Shown here piece by piece: positions 1 through 9,024 of a DNA stretch of 64,000 nucleotides. Where the stretch lies: NCBI GenBank assembly GCA_963738545.1, contig CAVTXA010000009.1:496001-560000 (forward strand), written 5' to 3'. Within the stretch, counting starts at the first letter, position 1; every line of letters begins with the position of its first letter. Under the pieces are notes generated by a model. It was not told the DNA's origin. It ran no database searches and worked only from the letters and a program-made list of their open reading frames with translations. The DNA comes from Bog-756 sp963738545 (GTDB lineage: Bacteria > Actinomycetota > Acidimicrobiia > Acidimicrobiales > RAAP-2). A program made the translations under genes and the position numbers.

Positions 1-319
1 CCCGGCGACCGATCATGCAGTGACGGGTTCCGTCGTCGATCACGTAGACGGCGGCGTCGCCCTCGCCGATCCGCTCCCGGATGCGCTGGGGATGGCCGAA
101 GAGGTGCAGGAGCTGCTCGTGACGCCGCTCCTTCATGGCCCAGAGCGGGCTCGGGGGGATGACGCCCTCGGGCTCGCCCTCCTCGAGGGGGGTGGCGTTC
201 TCCGGGGCCGTGACCGGGAAGGCCAGGTCCTCGGTCCCGGGCAGGAAATGGAGCTGCCCGTCATCCCGCGACTGGAACAGGCCTCCGTCATCGTCACCGG
301 GTCGATCTGTGTCGGGCAC
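1..319 (-). CDS. Unknown protein, N-terminal part (gene runs off the left edge)
   Basis: The minus-strand frame is open from a GTG at 319 to the edge of the window, about 106 codons. The likely start follows an AGAGGA ribosome-binding site with 7 nt spacing. The visible N-terminus is acidic and low in complexity (PDTDRPGDDDGG). It is followed by a more ordered stretch containing LWAMKERRHEQLLHLFGHP and VYVIDDGTRHCMIGRR. I do not recognise the family. Third codon positions are GC-rich as in the neighbours, so the frame is probably real. The C-terminus lies outside the window. It is transcribed in the same direction as the 5-oxoprolinase genes, with a 127-bp gap that holds a hairpin. Confidence 0.55.
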   Translation of the reverse strand, partial: MPDTDRPGDDDGGLFQSRDDGQLHFLPGTEDLAFPVTAPENATPLEEGEPEGVIPPSPLWAMKERRHEQLLHLFGHPQRIRERIGEGDAAVYVIDDGTRHCMIGRR

Positions 320-360
320 AGCGCCATCCTCTCGTTCGACCCACCGCCTTCACCACGGTG

Positions 361-382
361 GATGCGGGGTGTCCCCCGCATC
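361..382 (-). terminator. Hairpin downstream of pxpBC, possible terminator
   Basis: A 9-bp perfect inverted repeat (GATGCGGGG / CCCCGCATC) with a 4-nt loop lies 65 nt beyond the pxpBC stop. No T tract follows, which is common in high-GC actinobacteria. A second, weaker repeat lies at about 417-433. Confidence 0.4.
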
Positions 383-446
383 CCACTCTTCCAGATCCGA
401 CCGGTGGGGGTGGCACGGCCCGAGGACCGGGCCGGTGATCCGGGAG

Positions 447-2180
447 TCAGGTCCCCGTCGCCGTCGGGAACCACCCCGACACCCGCCCGTGCAAGGACGC
501 CTCCCAGCGGGTCCAGGCCTCACGGGCCGTGGCGGGGTCGACGGTGGTGAGGCGGACCGTGTCCCCGGGCCGGAGTTGACCCAGCACGGGAAGGTCGGCC
601 GTGATCACACAGCAGGCCACCGGGTAGCCCCCGACCGTGGCGTGGTCGGGCATGAGGACGATGGGATTGCCGTCCGGTGGGACCTGGACGGCCCCGGTGA
701 TCATGCCCGTCGAAGGGATGGTCGCCAGGGCGATGCGGCGGTCGGAGGAGGGGCCGGGACCCACCGGGCCCGGGACCCCGGCCGTCGGGTCCGGGTCGGA
801 GGGCGCGGCCATCAGCCTGACGCCGATCCGGTTGGAGGCGCCACCGACCACCCAGGACCGGGCACCCAGCCGTTCGTAGCGATCCGGGGCCAACCCGTGC
901 GGCCCGGCCAGGACGCGGAGTTCCCGGGGTCGGCCGTCCCCGGGCGGGATCACCGGGAAGGACAGCCGGCCGCGGGGACGCCTCGGCGGGCCGACGTCCA
1001 GCCGGTCGCCGATCCGCAGCGGCCCGGGGCCCAGACCACAGAGCACGTCGGACGATCGGGAGCCGATCTCCCGGGGCGTGTCGATGCCCCCGGACACGGC
1101 CAGGTAGGCCCGCAGGCCCGACCGGATCCGACCGATGGACACCACCTGGCCGTCGGCGACCGGCACCACCGCCCCCGAGTCGACCGGGCGCCCGTCGAGG
1201 GCCAGGTCGACGGCGCCGGCTGTTGCCCCCACCACCGTGACCCAGCCGTCGCCGTGGAGGCGGAGCGTGGGTCCCACCGCCGTGAGCTCGATGGCGGCGG
1301 CGTCGTCCGGGTTGCCCATGAGGCGGTTGGCCAGGCGCAGGGCCTCGGGATCGGCGGGGCCGGCCACGGGCACGCCGAGGGCCGCCGACGAGTGCCGGCC
1401 CTGGTCCTCCACCAGGCTGAGCAGCCCGGGCTCGAGAACCTCGAGGCAACGCCGTCCTCGGTTTTCGAGCAGGGGGCGGGTGGCCACGCCTCCCGTGGCG
1501 GGAGGGCCCTGCCCCCCGGCCCCGTCGGTCGCAGCGAAGCGCACGGCGTCTCCCGGTCGGAGCAGGGCGTAGGGGGGTCGGCCCCGGTCGAAGAGGGGGA
1601 GCGCTGTCCGACCCAGCAGCATCCAGCCCCCGGGGGTGGACTGGGGGTACACCGAGGCGTACCCGCCGGCCACCGCCACCGAGCCCGCAGGGACCGACGG
1701 CCGCGGCGACGGGTGCCGGGGGATGGCGGCCAGCTCTGGGGGCAGGCCGACCAGATACGGGAACCCTGGGGCGAACCCGAGGAAGGCCACCTCGAGGTCC
1801 ACGCCGCACAGGGACGCAGCCACGGCCTGCTCCGTGGTGGAGAGGGCTGCGGCCACCGCAGTGAGATCGGGTCCGTCGAACGTGACCGGGATGACCACCC
1901 TCGTGGCGGCGCTCCCGGCGGGTGCGCGCGCGGCCTGGGTCCCGCCATCCCCGGTGTCGAGGGTGCCGAGCCAGGCCGTCACCTCCTCGGGGCCGTCCCC
2001 GCCGGGGTGGAGGTGGACGACCACGGTCCCGTGTCCGACCACCGACTGCCGGACGGAGGCCGGCGCGTCCCCGGTGTCCCGCTCCCGATCGACGAGGGCG
2101 GCCAGGCGGTGGGCCGCAGCGAGGTCCCCCAGGTCGACCAGCAACGCCGCCTCGCCGAACGGGGTGACCGACCGGATCAT
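447..2180 (-). CDS. pxpBC: 5-oxoprolinase subunits B and C fused (KipI-KipA fusion)
   Basis: A 577-residue fusion of the two small subunits of the ATP-dependent 5-oxoprolinase PxpABC, which opens 5-oxoproline (pyroglutamate) to glutamate in the cytoplasm. The N-terminal ~220 residues are KipI/PxpB-like, with FLGFAPGFPYLVGLP and the PQSTPGGWMLLGRT block. The C-terminal ~340 residues are KipA/PxpC-like (biotin-carboxylase-like cyclophilin fold), with GMITGAVQVPPDGNPIVLM and DHATVGGYPV near the end. The ATG at 2180 overlaps the pxpA stop (ATGA), so the genes are translationally coupled. In many bacteria the two subunits are separate genes; fusions are known. The same frame stays open upstream through pxpA, but that extension is a shadow. 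Confidence 0.9.
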   Translation of the reverse strand: MIRSVTPFGEAALLVDLGDLAAAHRLAALVDRERDTGDAPASVRQSVVGHGTVVVHLHPGGDGPEEVTAWLGTLDTGDGGTQAARAPAGSAATRVVIPVTFDGPDLTAVAAALSTTEQAVAASLCGVDLEVAFLGFAPGFPYLVGLPPELAAIPRHPSPRPSVPAGSVAVAGGYASVYPQSTPGGWMLLGRTALPLFDRGRPPYALLRPGDAVRFAATDGAGGQGPPATGGVATRPLLENRGRRCLEVLEPGLLSLVEDQGRHSSAALGVPVAGPADPEALRLANRLMGNPDDAAAIELTAVGPTLRLHGDGWVTVVGATAGAVDLALDGRPVDSGAVVPVADGQVVSIGRIRSGLRAYLAVSGGIDTPREIGSRSSDVLCGLGPGPLRIGDRLDVGPPRRPRGRLSFPVIPPGDGRPRELRVLAGPHGLAPDRYERLGARSWVVGGASNRIGVRLMAAPSDPDPTAGVPGPVGPGPSSDRRIALATIPSTGMITGAVQVPPDGNPIVLMPDHATVGGYPVACCVITADLPVLGQLRPGDTVRLTTVDPATAREAWTRWEASLHGRVSGWFPTATGT

Positions 2181-2992
2181 GCCCCCGACGCACCGAGCGT
2201 GCTGGTGGGACCGCCCGGGCCTCTGACGGCGAAGGACCGCACGACCACGCCGTGGCGCTCCAGCGCGGAGCGGACCGCCCGGGCGGTCGCCGCCGCCCCC
2301 TCGACGTCGCCGTGGATACACAGCGTCTCGGCCTCGACCACGGTCCACTGCCCGTCGACGGCATCGACGCCGCCGCGCCGGATGAGGGACACGGCCCGAC
2401 GGCCCACCTCCTCGGGGTCCTCGATCACCGCCCCGGATGCGGTGCGGGGGGCGAGCCGACCGTCGGACCGATAGGCCCGGTCGGGGAACCCCTCGGTGAC
2501 CACCCGCAACCCGGCCGCCCGCGCCCGCTCCACCACCGGCGTCCCCGCCTGGGCCAGGAGTGTGCCCCCGCCCACCTCGGCCACGGCGGCCACGACGGTG
2601 TCGGCCACCTCGGGGTCGGTGCCCATCTGGTGGTAGAGGGCCCCGTGGGGCTTGACGAACGTCACCGCCCCACCGACCGTCCCGACCTCGGTGGTGAGCG
2701 CCACCCACTGCGCGACGATGTCCGCCAGTAGCTCCTCGGGGGACACGGCCACGGCCCGGCGTCCGAAGCCGTCCCGGTCGCGGTAGGAGACATGGGCCCC
2801 GATGCTCACCCCGCGGGCCACGCAGGCCGAGGCAGTGTCCCGCATCACGTCGGGCCCGCCGGCGTGGAAGCCGCAGGCGAGGCTGGCACTGGTGACGACG
2901 TCGAGGACGCCGAGATCGCCGGCGGTGAGCCGGTCGCCCTCGGCCAGATCGGCGTTGAGGTCGGTGGCCGGCGTCTCCCCAGTTCCCGACAT
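2177..2992 (-). CDS. pxpA: 5-oxoprolinase subunit A (LamB/YcsF family)
   Basis: 271 residues, LamB/YcsF family, the third subunit of the PxpABC 5-oxoprolinase. Family blocks are intact: DLNADLAEG at the N-terminus, SLACGFHAGGP, GAHVSYRDRDGFGRR and VKPHGALYHQM. I chose the ATG at 2992 because an AATACT -10-like box lies 6 nt upstream, matching the leaderless arrangement of many genes here. An ATG at 3010 in the same frame is the alternative. The gene is divergent from mihF, and the two share a ~150-bp promoter region. Confidence 0.88.
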   Translation of the reverse strand: MSGTGETPATDLNADLAEGDRLTAGDLGVLDVVTSASLACGFHAGGPDVMRDTASACVARGVSIGAHVSYRDRDGFGRRAVAVSPEELLADIVAQWVALTTEVGTVGGAVTFVKPHGALYHQMGTDPEVADTVVAAVAEVGGGTLLAQAGTPVVERARAAGLRVVTEGFPDRAYRSDGRLAPRTASGAVIEDPEEVGRRAVSLIRRGGVDAVDGQWTVVEAETLCIHGDVEGAAATARAVRSALERHGVVVRSFAVRGPGGPTSTLGASGA

Positions 2993-3127
2993 GTCCCCAG
3001 TATTGAGCATTCGATCCCTGCCTGTGACCGGTCGGACCGGCTCCGTCCGCTGCGCCCGCCGGGGCCACCCGGGGAGGTCACGACACCATTTCGCGCCGAG
3101 AGGCATGACCCGAGCGCTCGGAGGCGC

Positions 3128-3133
3128 TATCGT
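3128..3133 (+). promoter_or_regulatory. -10 element of mihF (leaderless)
   Basis: TATCGT lies 7 nt before the mihF ATG. A -10 box this close puts transcription initiation at or next to the start codon. No clear -35 is visible. Confidence 0.5.
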
Positions 3134-3140
3134 CTCGACC

Positions 3141-3458
3141 ATGCCGCAACCGCCCGCACTCACGCCCGAACAGCGCCAGGCCGCTCTGGCCAAGGCCGCC
3201 AAGGTCCGCCGAGAGCGGGCCGAGGTGAAAGAGAAGCTCAAACTCGGATCGATCACGCTGTCCGAGCTGCTCGTCATGGCCGACTCCAACGAGACGGTCG
3301 GCAAGATGAAGGTGCTCTCGGTCCTCGAGTCGCTGCCTGGCCTCGGCAAGGTGAAGGCCCGGCGGCTGATGGACACCGTGGGCATCTCGGAGAGTCGGCG
3401 ACTGCAGGGGCTGGGCAGCAACCAGCGTGAGTCGCTGTTGCGCGAGACCGCCCGCTAG
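3141..3458 (+). CDS. mihF: Actinobacterial integration host factor (mIHF)
   Basis: 105 residues, the size of the actinobacterial mIHF family, a nucleoid DNA-binding protein unrelated to proteobacterial IHF. The sequence has the basic N-terminal helix (AKAAKVRRERAEVKEKLK), the LSVLESLPGLGKVKARRLM helix-hairpin-helix region and a C-terminal recognition helix. It lies directly upstream of gmk, as is usual in actinobacteria. The ATG at 3141 fits both the family length and the -10 box 7 nt upstream; a longer start at 3105 is possible but unlikely. Confidence 0.93.
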   Translation: MPQPPALTPEQRQAALAKAAKVRRERAEVKEKLKLGSITLSELLVMADSNETVGKMKVLSVLESLPGLGKVKARRLMDTVGISESRRLQGLGSNQRESLLRETAR

Positions 3459-3497
3459 CACGCGAGTCCGCCGTCGGCGGACCGTCGGGCCACCCCC

Positions 3498-4037
3498 ATG
3501 ATCTTCGTGCTGTTCGGCCCCGGCGGGGCCGGCAAGGGCACGATTGCCGATCGACTGATCTCGGGCGATCCGACGCTCTGGTTGAGCCGGTCGTGGACCA
3601 CGCGGGAACGCCGGACCGGAGAGCGTGACGACGCCTACGTCTTCGTCGACCGTGACGCCTTCGAGGCGCGGATCCGCTCCGGAGGGTTTTTTGAGTGGGC
3701 CGAGTTCCTCGGCAACCTGTACGGGACCCCGGTCCCGGATCCACCGGCCGGACGGGACGTCCTGCTCGAAATCGACCTGCAGGGGGCCCAACAGGTCCGC
3801 CAGCTCCACCCCGACGCCACCTTGATCCTCCTCCTGCCCCCCTCGGCCGAGGCCCAGGAGCAGCGGCTCCGTGCCCGAGGCGACGACGAGGCGCACATCA
3901 CCAAGCGCCTCCGGGCGGGGGCCATCGAGGAGCGGGAGGGACGGGCCATCGCCGACGCCGTGGTCGTGAATCACGACATTTCGCAGGCCACCGCCGACGT
4001 GGCCGGTATAGTGGGCCGTTACCGGTCCGCTTCCTGA
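3498..4037 (+). CDS. gmk: Guanylate kinase
   Basis: 179 residues. Phosphorylates GMP to GDP with ATP in the cytoplasm. The P-loop is GPGGAGKGT at residues 7-15 (the second G replaces the usual Ser). The GMP-binding region contains SRSWTTRERRTGE, followed by FEWAEFLGNLYGTP and DVLLEIDLQGAQQV. The lid region has RLRARGDDEAHITKRL. It lies 39 nt downstream of mihF and no strong ribosome-binding site is visible. The 3' end carries the likely rpoZ promoter. Confidence 0.93.
   Translation: MIFVLFGPGGAGKGTIADRLISGDPTLWLSRSWTTRERRTGERDDAYVFVDRDAFEARIRSGGFFEWAEFLGNLYGTPVPDPPAGRDVLLEIDLQGAQQVRQLHPDATLILLLPPSAEAQEQRLRARGDDEAHITKRLRAGAIEEREGRAIADAVVVNHDISQATADVAGIVGRYRSAS
4007..4012 (+). promoter_or_regulatory. 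Likely -10 box for rpoZ inside the end of gmk
   Basis: TATAGT, the most consensus-like -10 hexamer in the area, about 130 nt upstream of rpoZ. No good -35 is seen. Confidence 0.4.
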
Positions 4038-4142
4038 CGTCCTGACGGACCTCCTCGGGGGGCGGTTCGACCGGCCCGACCCGGCCGCCGCACCCGGTAC
4101 CAGCTCTCCACCCCTATCCAGCGACCAACCTGAAGGACCGTG

Positions 4143-4493
4143 ATGGCTCAGCCTCAGACCACACTCATGGACCCGCCCATCGAGGAGCTCCTCGACAAGG
4201 TGGATTCGAAGTTCACCCTGGTGGCGCTGGCCTCGCGCCGGGCGCGTCAGGTGAACAGCTACTACAACTCCCTGGGTGAGGGGCTCGGCGTGGTCGTCCC
4301 ACCCCAGGTGGCCTCGGCCTCAGGCAAGCCGCTGTCCATCGCCTTCGAGGAGGTGGCCGCAGGCAAGGCCACCTACACCCGCCCGGACCCCGAGGAGGTG
4401 GCGCTGGCCGAGGCCGCCGCCCTGGCCCTCCTCGAAGGTGAGGGCGAGGCCGCCGGGGACGACGTCCCTGCGGCCGACGAGACCACCGAGTAG
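4143..4493 (+). CDS. rpoZ: RNA polymerase omega subunit
   Basis: 116 residues. Omega helps assemble and stabilise the beta' subunit of RNA polymerase. The conserved core is PIEELLDKVDSKFTLVALAS followed by RRARQVNSYYNSLGEG. The last ~30 residues are an Ala/Glu-rich tail. A GTG at 4140 directly precedes the ATG. The ATG is better spaced from the GAAGGA ribosome-binding site. It sits between gmk and coaBC as in other actinobacteria. Confidence 0.92.
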   Translation: MAQPQTTLMDPPIEELLDKVDSKFTLVALASRRARQVNSYYNSLGEGLGVVVPPQVASASGKPLSIAFEEVAAGKATYTRPDPEEVALAEAAALALLEGEGEAAGDDVPAADETTE

Positions 4494-4552
4494 CGGTTCG
4501 GGCCAGGCCCGTGTCGGGGGCGGTCGACGGTGGGGGAAGGGGTAGGGCTCCG

Positions 4553-5767
4553 GTGACGGACGACGACGTGCCGTTCGTGGTGCTCGGCGTCTCCGCCGGG
4601 ATCGCCGCCTACAAGGCGGTGGAGGTCTGCCGTCGACTGGTCGACCACGGCGTCCACGTGGCGCCGGTGCTGACTGAGCGGGCCACCCGCTTCGTGGGCA
4701 AGGCCACCTTCGACGCCCTGGGTTCCGAGCCCGCCCAACTCACCCTGTGGGACGAGGCCACCGTCATCCCCCACACCCGACTGGGACAGCGGGCCGACCT
4801 CGTCGTGGTGGTTCCGGCCACCGCCGACCTCCTGGCCCGGTATGCCGGCGGTTTCGCCGACGACCTGCTCACCACCACCCTGGTGGCCACGGCCGCACCG
4901 GTGGTCGTGTGCCCGGCCATGCACACCGAGATGTGGGAGCACCCCGCCGTCCAGCACAACCTCTCGGTACTCCGTTCCCGCGGGGTGACGGTGATCCCTC
5001 CCGAGGACGGGCACCTGGCCGGTGGCGATTCGGGTTCGGGGCGCCTGGCCGATCCCGCCGTGATCGTAGACACCGTGTTGGCCATGCTGGCCGCCTCGCC
5101 CCCGGGGACCGCGGCTGACCTCGCCGGCGTCCGCGTCGTGGTCTCGGCCGGAGGCACGAGGGAGCCCATCGATCCCGTCCGGTTCATCACCAACCGCTCC
5201 TCGGGCAAGCAGGGACACGCCCTGGCGGCGGCGGCCCGGCGTCGTGGGGCCGACGTGGTCCTGGTGACCACCAGCGGGCAGCCGGTACCCGGTGGTGTGG
5301 CCGTCGACCGGGTCGAGACGGCGGCGGAGATGGAACAGGCCGTGCTGGAGCGGGCCGCCGACGCCGACGTGGTGGTGATGGCCGCCGCCGTGGCCGACTT
5401 CCGTCCGAAGGTGGCCACCGAGTCCAAGCTCCGCAAGGCCGATGGCGTGCCCGACCTGGTGCTCGAGGCCACCCCGGACATCCTCGCCGAGCTGGGCCGC
5501 AGGCGTCGCCCGGGCCAGGTCCTGGTGGGGTTCGCCGCCGAGACCGACGCCGTGGGCGAGCGGGCCGTGGCCAAGCTGGCGGCCAAGAGGGTGGACCTGA
5601 TGGTGGCCAACGACGTCTCCGCCCCCGGGGTCGGCTTCGACCATGACACCAACGCCGTGACCATCTTCGGGGCCGACGGCTCCTCTGGCACGGTGGGCCT
5701 CGGGTCGAAGGATGTCGTGGCCGACGCCATATTGGATAGGGTGTGCGCGCTGTTGGCGCCACAGTGA
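4553..5767 (+). CDS. coaBC: Bifunctional phosphopantothenoylcysteine decarboxylase / phosphopantothenate-cysteine ligase
   Basis: About 404 residues. Two consecutive steps of coenzyme A synthesis. The N-terminal CoaC flavoprotein begins with VLGVSAGIAAYKA and has IPHTRLG with the likely catalytic His. The substrate motif reads PAMHTEMW, with His where E. coli has Asn; I recall this variant in other actinobacteria. The C-terminal CoaB domain has VSAGGTREPIDPVR, FITNRSSGKQGHALA and AAAVADFRPK. I chose the GTG at 4553 because the conserved domain begins six residues later. A GTG at 4511 would add 14 Gly-rich residues. Confidence 0.92.
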   Translation: MTDDDVPFVVLGVSAGIAAYKAVEVCRRLVDHGVHVAPVLTERATRFVGKATFDALGSEPAQLTLWDEATVIPHTRLGQRADLVVVVPATADLLARYAGGFADDLLTTTLVATAAPVVVCPAMHTEMWEHPAVQHNLSVLRSRGVTVIPPEDGHLAGGDSGSGRLADPAVIVDTVLAMLAASPPGTAADLAGVRVVVSAGGTREPIDPVRFITNRSSGKQGHALAAAARRRGADVVLVTTSGQPVPGGVAVDRVETAAEMEQAVLERAADADVVVMAAAVADFRPKVATESKLRKADGVPDLVLEATPDILAELGRRRRPGQVLVGFAAETDAVGERAVAKLAAKRVDLMVANDVSAPGVGFDHDTNAVTIFGADGSSGTVGLGSKDVVADAILDRVCALLAPQ

Positions 5768-5858
5768 ACCGAGCGTCGCCGCCAGAGGGGTCCCGTCGTT
5801 CCGGCGGTCAGCGTCCGGAGCACCCGTCTGTCGCCAAGGGCACCAGCCCCCGACCAGA

Positions 5859-7067
5859 ATGGAACAACCCGTGAGTACTCGCTACACCTTCACCTCCGAG
5901 TCGGTCACCGAGGGCCACCCCGACAAGATGGCCGACCAGATCTCCGACGCCGTGCTCGACGCCCTCCTCACTGACGACCCCGAGAGCCGGGTGGCCTGCG
6001 AGACGCTGCTGACGACGGGGCTGGTGCTGGTGGCCGGCGAGATCACCACCTCGACCTACGTCGACATCCCCAAGCTGGTGCGCAAGACGGTGCTGGACAT
6101 CGGGTACGACGACGACGCCTACGGGATCGACGGCCGCACCTGTGGCGTCATCGTCTCCCTCGACGAGCAGTCGCCCAACATCGGCCAGGGCGTCGACAAC
6201 GCCTTCGAGGTCCGGGCCGGGACGGGAGGCGAGGACCTGCTCAACGCCCAGGGGGCCGGGGACCAGGGGATGATGTTCGGGTACGCCTGTGACGAGACGC
6301 CCGACCTCATGCCGTTGCCCATCTGGCTCGCCCACCGGCTGGCCCAGCGCCTGGCCCAGGTCCGCCGGGTCGGGGTCCTGCCCTACCTCCGTCCGGACGG
6401 CAAGACCCAGGTCAGCGTGACCTACGAGGACGGCCGGCCCGTGGCCCTCGAGACCGTCCTCATCTCGACCCAGCACGATCCCGGGGTCGATCTCGAGACC
6501 CTCTTGCTGCCCGACCTGCGGGACAACGTGATCACCCCGCTGCTCCCCCCCGAGCTGGACAGCTCCGACCTCCGCATCCTGGCCAATCCCACCGGCGTCT
6601 TCGAGCTCGGTGGCCCCCACGCCGACACGGGCCTGACCGGTCGCAAGATCATCGTGGACACCTACGGCGGAATGGCCCGGCACGGCGGTGGTGCCTTCTC
6701 GGGCAAGGACCCGTCCAAAGTCGACCGGTCGGCGGCCTACGCCGCCCGCTGGGTGGCCAAGAACCTGGTGGCCGCCGGGGCCGCCACCCGCTGCGAGGTC
6801 CAGGTGGCCTACGCCATCGGCGTGGCCCGCCCGGTCTCGGTGCTGGTCGAGACCTTCGGGACCGAGCGCGTGGATCCGGTCCGCATCGCCGCCGTGGTCG
6901 ACGAGGTGTTCGACCTCCGTCCCGCCGCCATCGTCCGGGATCTCGATCTGAAGCGGCCGATCTATCAGAAGACCGCCGCCTACGGGCACTTCGGCCGCTC
7001 GGACAAGGAGTTCACCTGGGAGGACACCTCGCGGGCGCACGACGTGAAGCAGGCGCTCGGACTCTGA
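5859..7067 (+). CDS. metK: S-adenosylmethionine synthetase
   Basis: 402 residues. Makes S-adenosylmethionine from methionine and ATP; active as a tetramer. Motifs are intact: SESVTEGHPDKMADQISDA at the N-terminus, GAGDQGMMFGYA (ATP motif) and GGGAFSGKDPSKVDRSAAY (phosphate-binding loop). The ATG at 5859 gives MEQPVSTRYTF; a GTG four codons later is also possible. A TAGGGT box at 5737 inside the end of coaBC could be its -10. I looked for a SAM riboswitch in the 91-bp gap and saw none. Confidence 0.95.
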   Translation: MEQPVSTRYTFTSESVTEGHPDKMADQISDAVLDALLTDDPESRVACETLLTTGLVLVAGEITTSTYVDIPKLVRKTVLDIGYDDDAYGIDGRTCGVIVSLDEQSPNIGQGVDNAFEVRAGTGGEDLLNAQGAGDQGMMFGYACDETPDLMPLPIWLAHRLAQRLAQVRRVGVLPYLRPDGKTQVSVTYEDGRPVALETVLISTQHDPGVDLETLLLPDLRDNVITPLLPPELDSSDLRILANPTGVFELGGPHADTGLTGRKIIVDTYGGMARHGGGAFSGKDPSKVDRSAAYAARWVAKNLVAAGAATRCEVQVAYAIGVARPVSVLVETFGTERVDPVRIAAVVDEVFDLRPAAIVRDLDLKRPIYQKTAAYGHFGRSDKEFTWEDTSRAHDVKQALGL

Positions 7068-7102
7068 GCACACCCGCTGGGCCGGGCGGCGCACCGGCCC
7101 GG

Positions 7103-8908
7103 GTGGTCCGGGTCGTACCGGACGTGCCGGCGATCCACCGGCGATTCGACTACCTCGTGCCCCCGTCCCTCGACGCCGGCCTCCGGGTGGGCAGTCGCGT
7201 CCGGGTGGCGCTCCACGGGCGGCGGGTCGGGGCCTGGGTCGTGGAGGATCACGTCTCGGCCATCCCCGGGGTCCCGCTGCTGCCCCTGGCCGCCTCGAGC
7301 GGCGACGGCCCTCCTCCCGGCGTGGTGGCCCTGGCCGACTGGGCGGCCTGGCGGTGGGCCGGTCCCGTGTCGTCGTTCCTGGGCACGGCGTCGCCGTGGC
7401 GGACGGTGCGCGGGGCCTGGCCGGACACCGAAGGCGGGACCGAAGGGAGACCCCAGCGAGCGGGCGCCGCCCCGGTCTCTCCTGGTGGTGGCTCCGTCGG
7501 GTTGGTGCACGGGGTCCTGGGCCGAGAGGGCACGGCACCCATGGCCGGCACCTCGGTGGTCCGGCTGGCCCCCTCCCTGGACGCCACGCTGGTGGTCCAG
7601 GAGTTCCTCCACCGCACGGGTCCCGACGGCGTGCTGGTGCTGGTGCCGTCCGTCGGACGTGCCGCCCAGCTGGCGGCCCGGCTGCGGCAATGGGGTCTCG
7701 ACGTGGCGCTCATGCCCGAGGAGTGGGGCCGGGCAGCGACCGGTGCCACCGTCGTGGTCGGGACCCGGGCGGCGGCGTGGGCACCGGTTCCCCGGCTCCG
7801 GGCCGCCCTGGTGCTGGACGCCCACGACGAGGCCTACCGGGAGGAGCGCTCGCCGACCTGGTCGGCCGTCGACGTCGTGGTGGAGCGGGGACGACGGGAC
7901 GAGGCCCCGGTCGCCCTGGTCAGCCCCTGCCCCCCGGTGGTGGTGGCCGAAGGCCGACGCCTCGTGACCACGTCACGGTCGGTAGAGCGGCGGGGCTGGC
8001 CGGTCGTCGAGGTGGTCGACCGGACGGGAGACGATCCGCGGACGGGCCTGTTCTCCGAACGCCTGGCCCGAGTCCTCCACACGGTGCTCGACCGTCCCGA
8101 CGGAAGGGCCGTGTGCATCCTCAATCGCACCGGTCGGGCCCGCCTGCTGGCCTGCGCCCAGTGTGGCGCTCTGGCCCGCTGCACGCGGTGCGGGGGAGCC
8201 GTGGCCCAGGACGACACCGGGGAGGGACTGCGCTGCCGACGGTGCGGGGACCACCGGCCGACGGTGTGTGCCGAGTGCGACGCCACGCGGTTGAAAGTCC
8301 TGCGCATCGGGGTGACACGGGCCACCGAAGAGCTGGCCGCGCTCACCGGCGTCGAGGCCCATGAGGTCACCGGATCGTCGGACCCGGCGTCCACCTCCGG
8401 CCTGGCCACCGCACGGCTGGTGGTGGGCACCGAGGCCGCGCTCCATCGGGTGCCGCGCTGCGACGTGGTGGCCTTCTTGGACATCGACCAGCATCTGCTG
8501 GCCGCCCGCTTCGGGGCCGGGGAGGAGACCCTGTCCCTCCTGGCCCGTGCGGCCAGGCTGGTGGGACCGCGGGATGGCGGGGGTCGCCTCCTGGTCCAGA
8601 CCCGAGTCCCCGAGCACGAGGTGCTCCGGGCGGCCGTGCACGCCGATCCGGGCCTGGCGTCGGAGCCGGAGCGGGCGATCCGCCGGACGCTCGGCCTCCC
8701 ACCCTTCGGGGCGCTGGCCGTCCTGCGGGGTGCGGGCGGCCCGGCCTACGCCGAAGGGCTGGCCACCGTGGAGGGACTCACCGTGTCGCAGGACGGAGAC
8801 CGCTGGCTGGTGCGGGCACCGGACCACGTCCGCCTGTGCGACGGTCTGGCCTCGGTCCCTCGACCCGCCGGCCGCCTGCGGGTCGAGGTCGACCCCGCCG
8901 ACGCCTGA
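7103..8908 (+). CDS. priA: PriA-like primosomal protein lacking helicase motifs
   Basis: 601 residues. PriA restarts stalled replication forks. The N-terminal 3'-binding domain starts VVRVVPDVPAIHRRFDYLVP. The zinc-binding cysteines are present (CAQCGALARCTRCGG, then CRRCGDH and CAEC), as is the C-terminal domain (LGLPPFGALAVLRG). No Walker A GxxGSGKT is seen, and the DEEH box reads DAHDEAY. The protein is therefore probably not an active ATPase. Loss of helicase motifs is a known feature of actinobacterial PriA. It lies between metK and def, its usual actinobacterial context. The start is uncertain (GTG). Confidence 0.85.
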   Translation: MVRVVPDVPAIHRRFDYLVPPSLDAGLRVGSRVRVALHGRRVGAWVVEDHVSAIPGVPLLPLAASSGDGPPPGVVALADWAAWRWAGPVSSFLGTASPWRTVRGAWPDTEGGTEGRPQRAGAAPVSPGGGSVGLVHGVLGREGTAPMAGTSVVRLAPSLDATLVVQEFLHRTGPDGVLVLVPSVGRAAQLAARLRQWGLDVALMPEEWGRAATGATVVVGTRAAAWAPVPRLRAALVLDAHDEAYREERSPTWSAVDVVVERGRRDEAPVALVSPCPPVVVAEGRRLVTTSRSVERRGWPVVEVVDRTGDDPRTGLFSERLARVLHTVLDRPDGRAVCILNRTGRARLLACAQCGALARCTRCGGAVAQDDTGEGLRCRRCGDHRPTVCAECDATRLKVLRIGVTRATEELAALTGVEAHEVTGSSDPASTSGLATARLVVGTEAALHRVPRCDVVAFLDIDQHLLAARFGAGEETLSLLARAARLVGPRDGGGRLLVQTRVPEHEVLRAAVHADPGLASEPERAIRRTLGLPPFGALAVLRGAGGPAYAEGLATVEGLTVSQDGDRWLVRAPDHVRLCDGLASVPRPAGRLRVEVDPADA

Positions 8909-9012
8909 GAGCGGACCACCCGATCTACCACCTCGGGGCCCACATTCCCCCTGCGGGGCGTCCACCCGTGGCCCCGTCGGACCCCAGCGGGCGCGTCGGG
9001 GGACGTGCGCCG

Positions 9013-9018
9013 TAGAAT
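9013..9018 (+). promoter_or_regulatory. -10 element of def (leaderless)
   Basis: TAGAAT lies 6 nt before the def ATG, implying a leaderless mRNA. Confidence 0.55.
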
Positions 9019-9024
9019 GGGGCC

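Noticed and set aside
447..3068. 873-codon minus-strand frame across both pxp genes
   Set aside because: Only the part from 2180 is PxpB-PxpC; the upstream part is a shadow of pxpA in another frame.
5768..5858. SAM riboswitch before metK
   Set aside because: The 91-bp gap shows none of the conserved SAM aptamer sequences or multi-helix junction.
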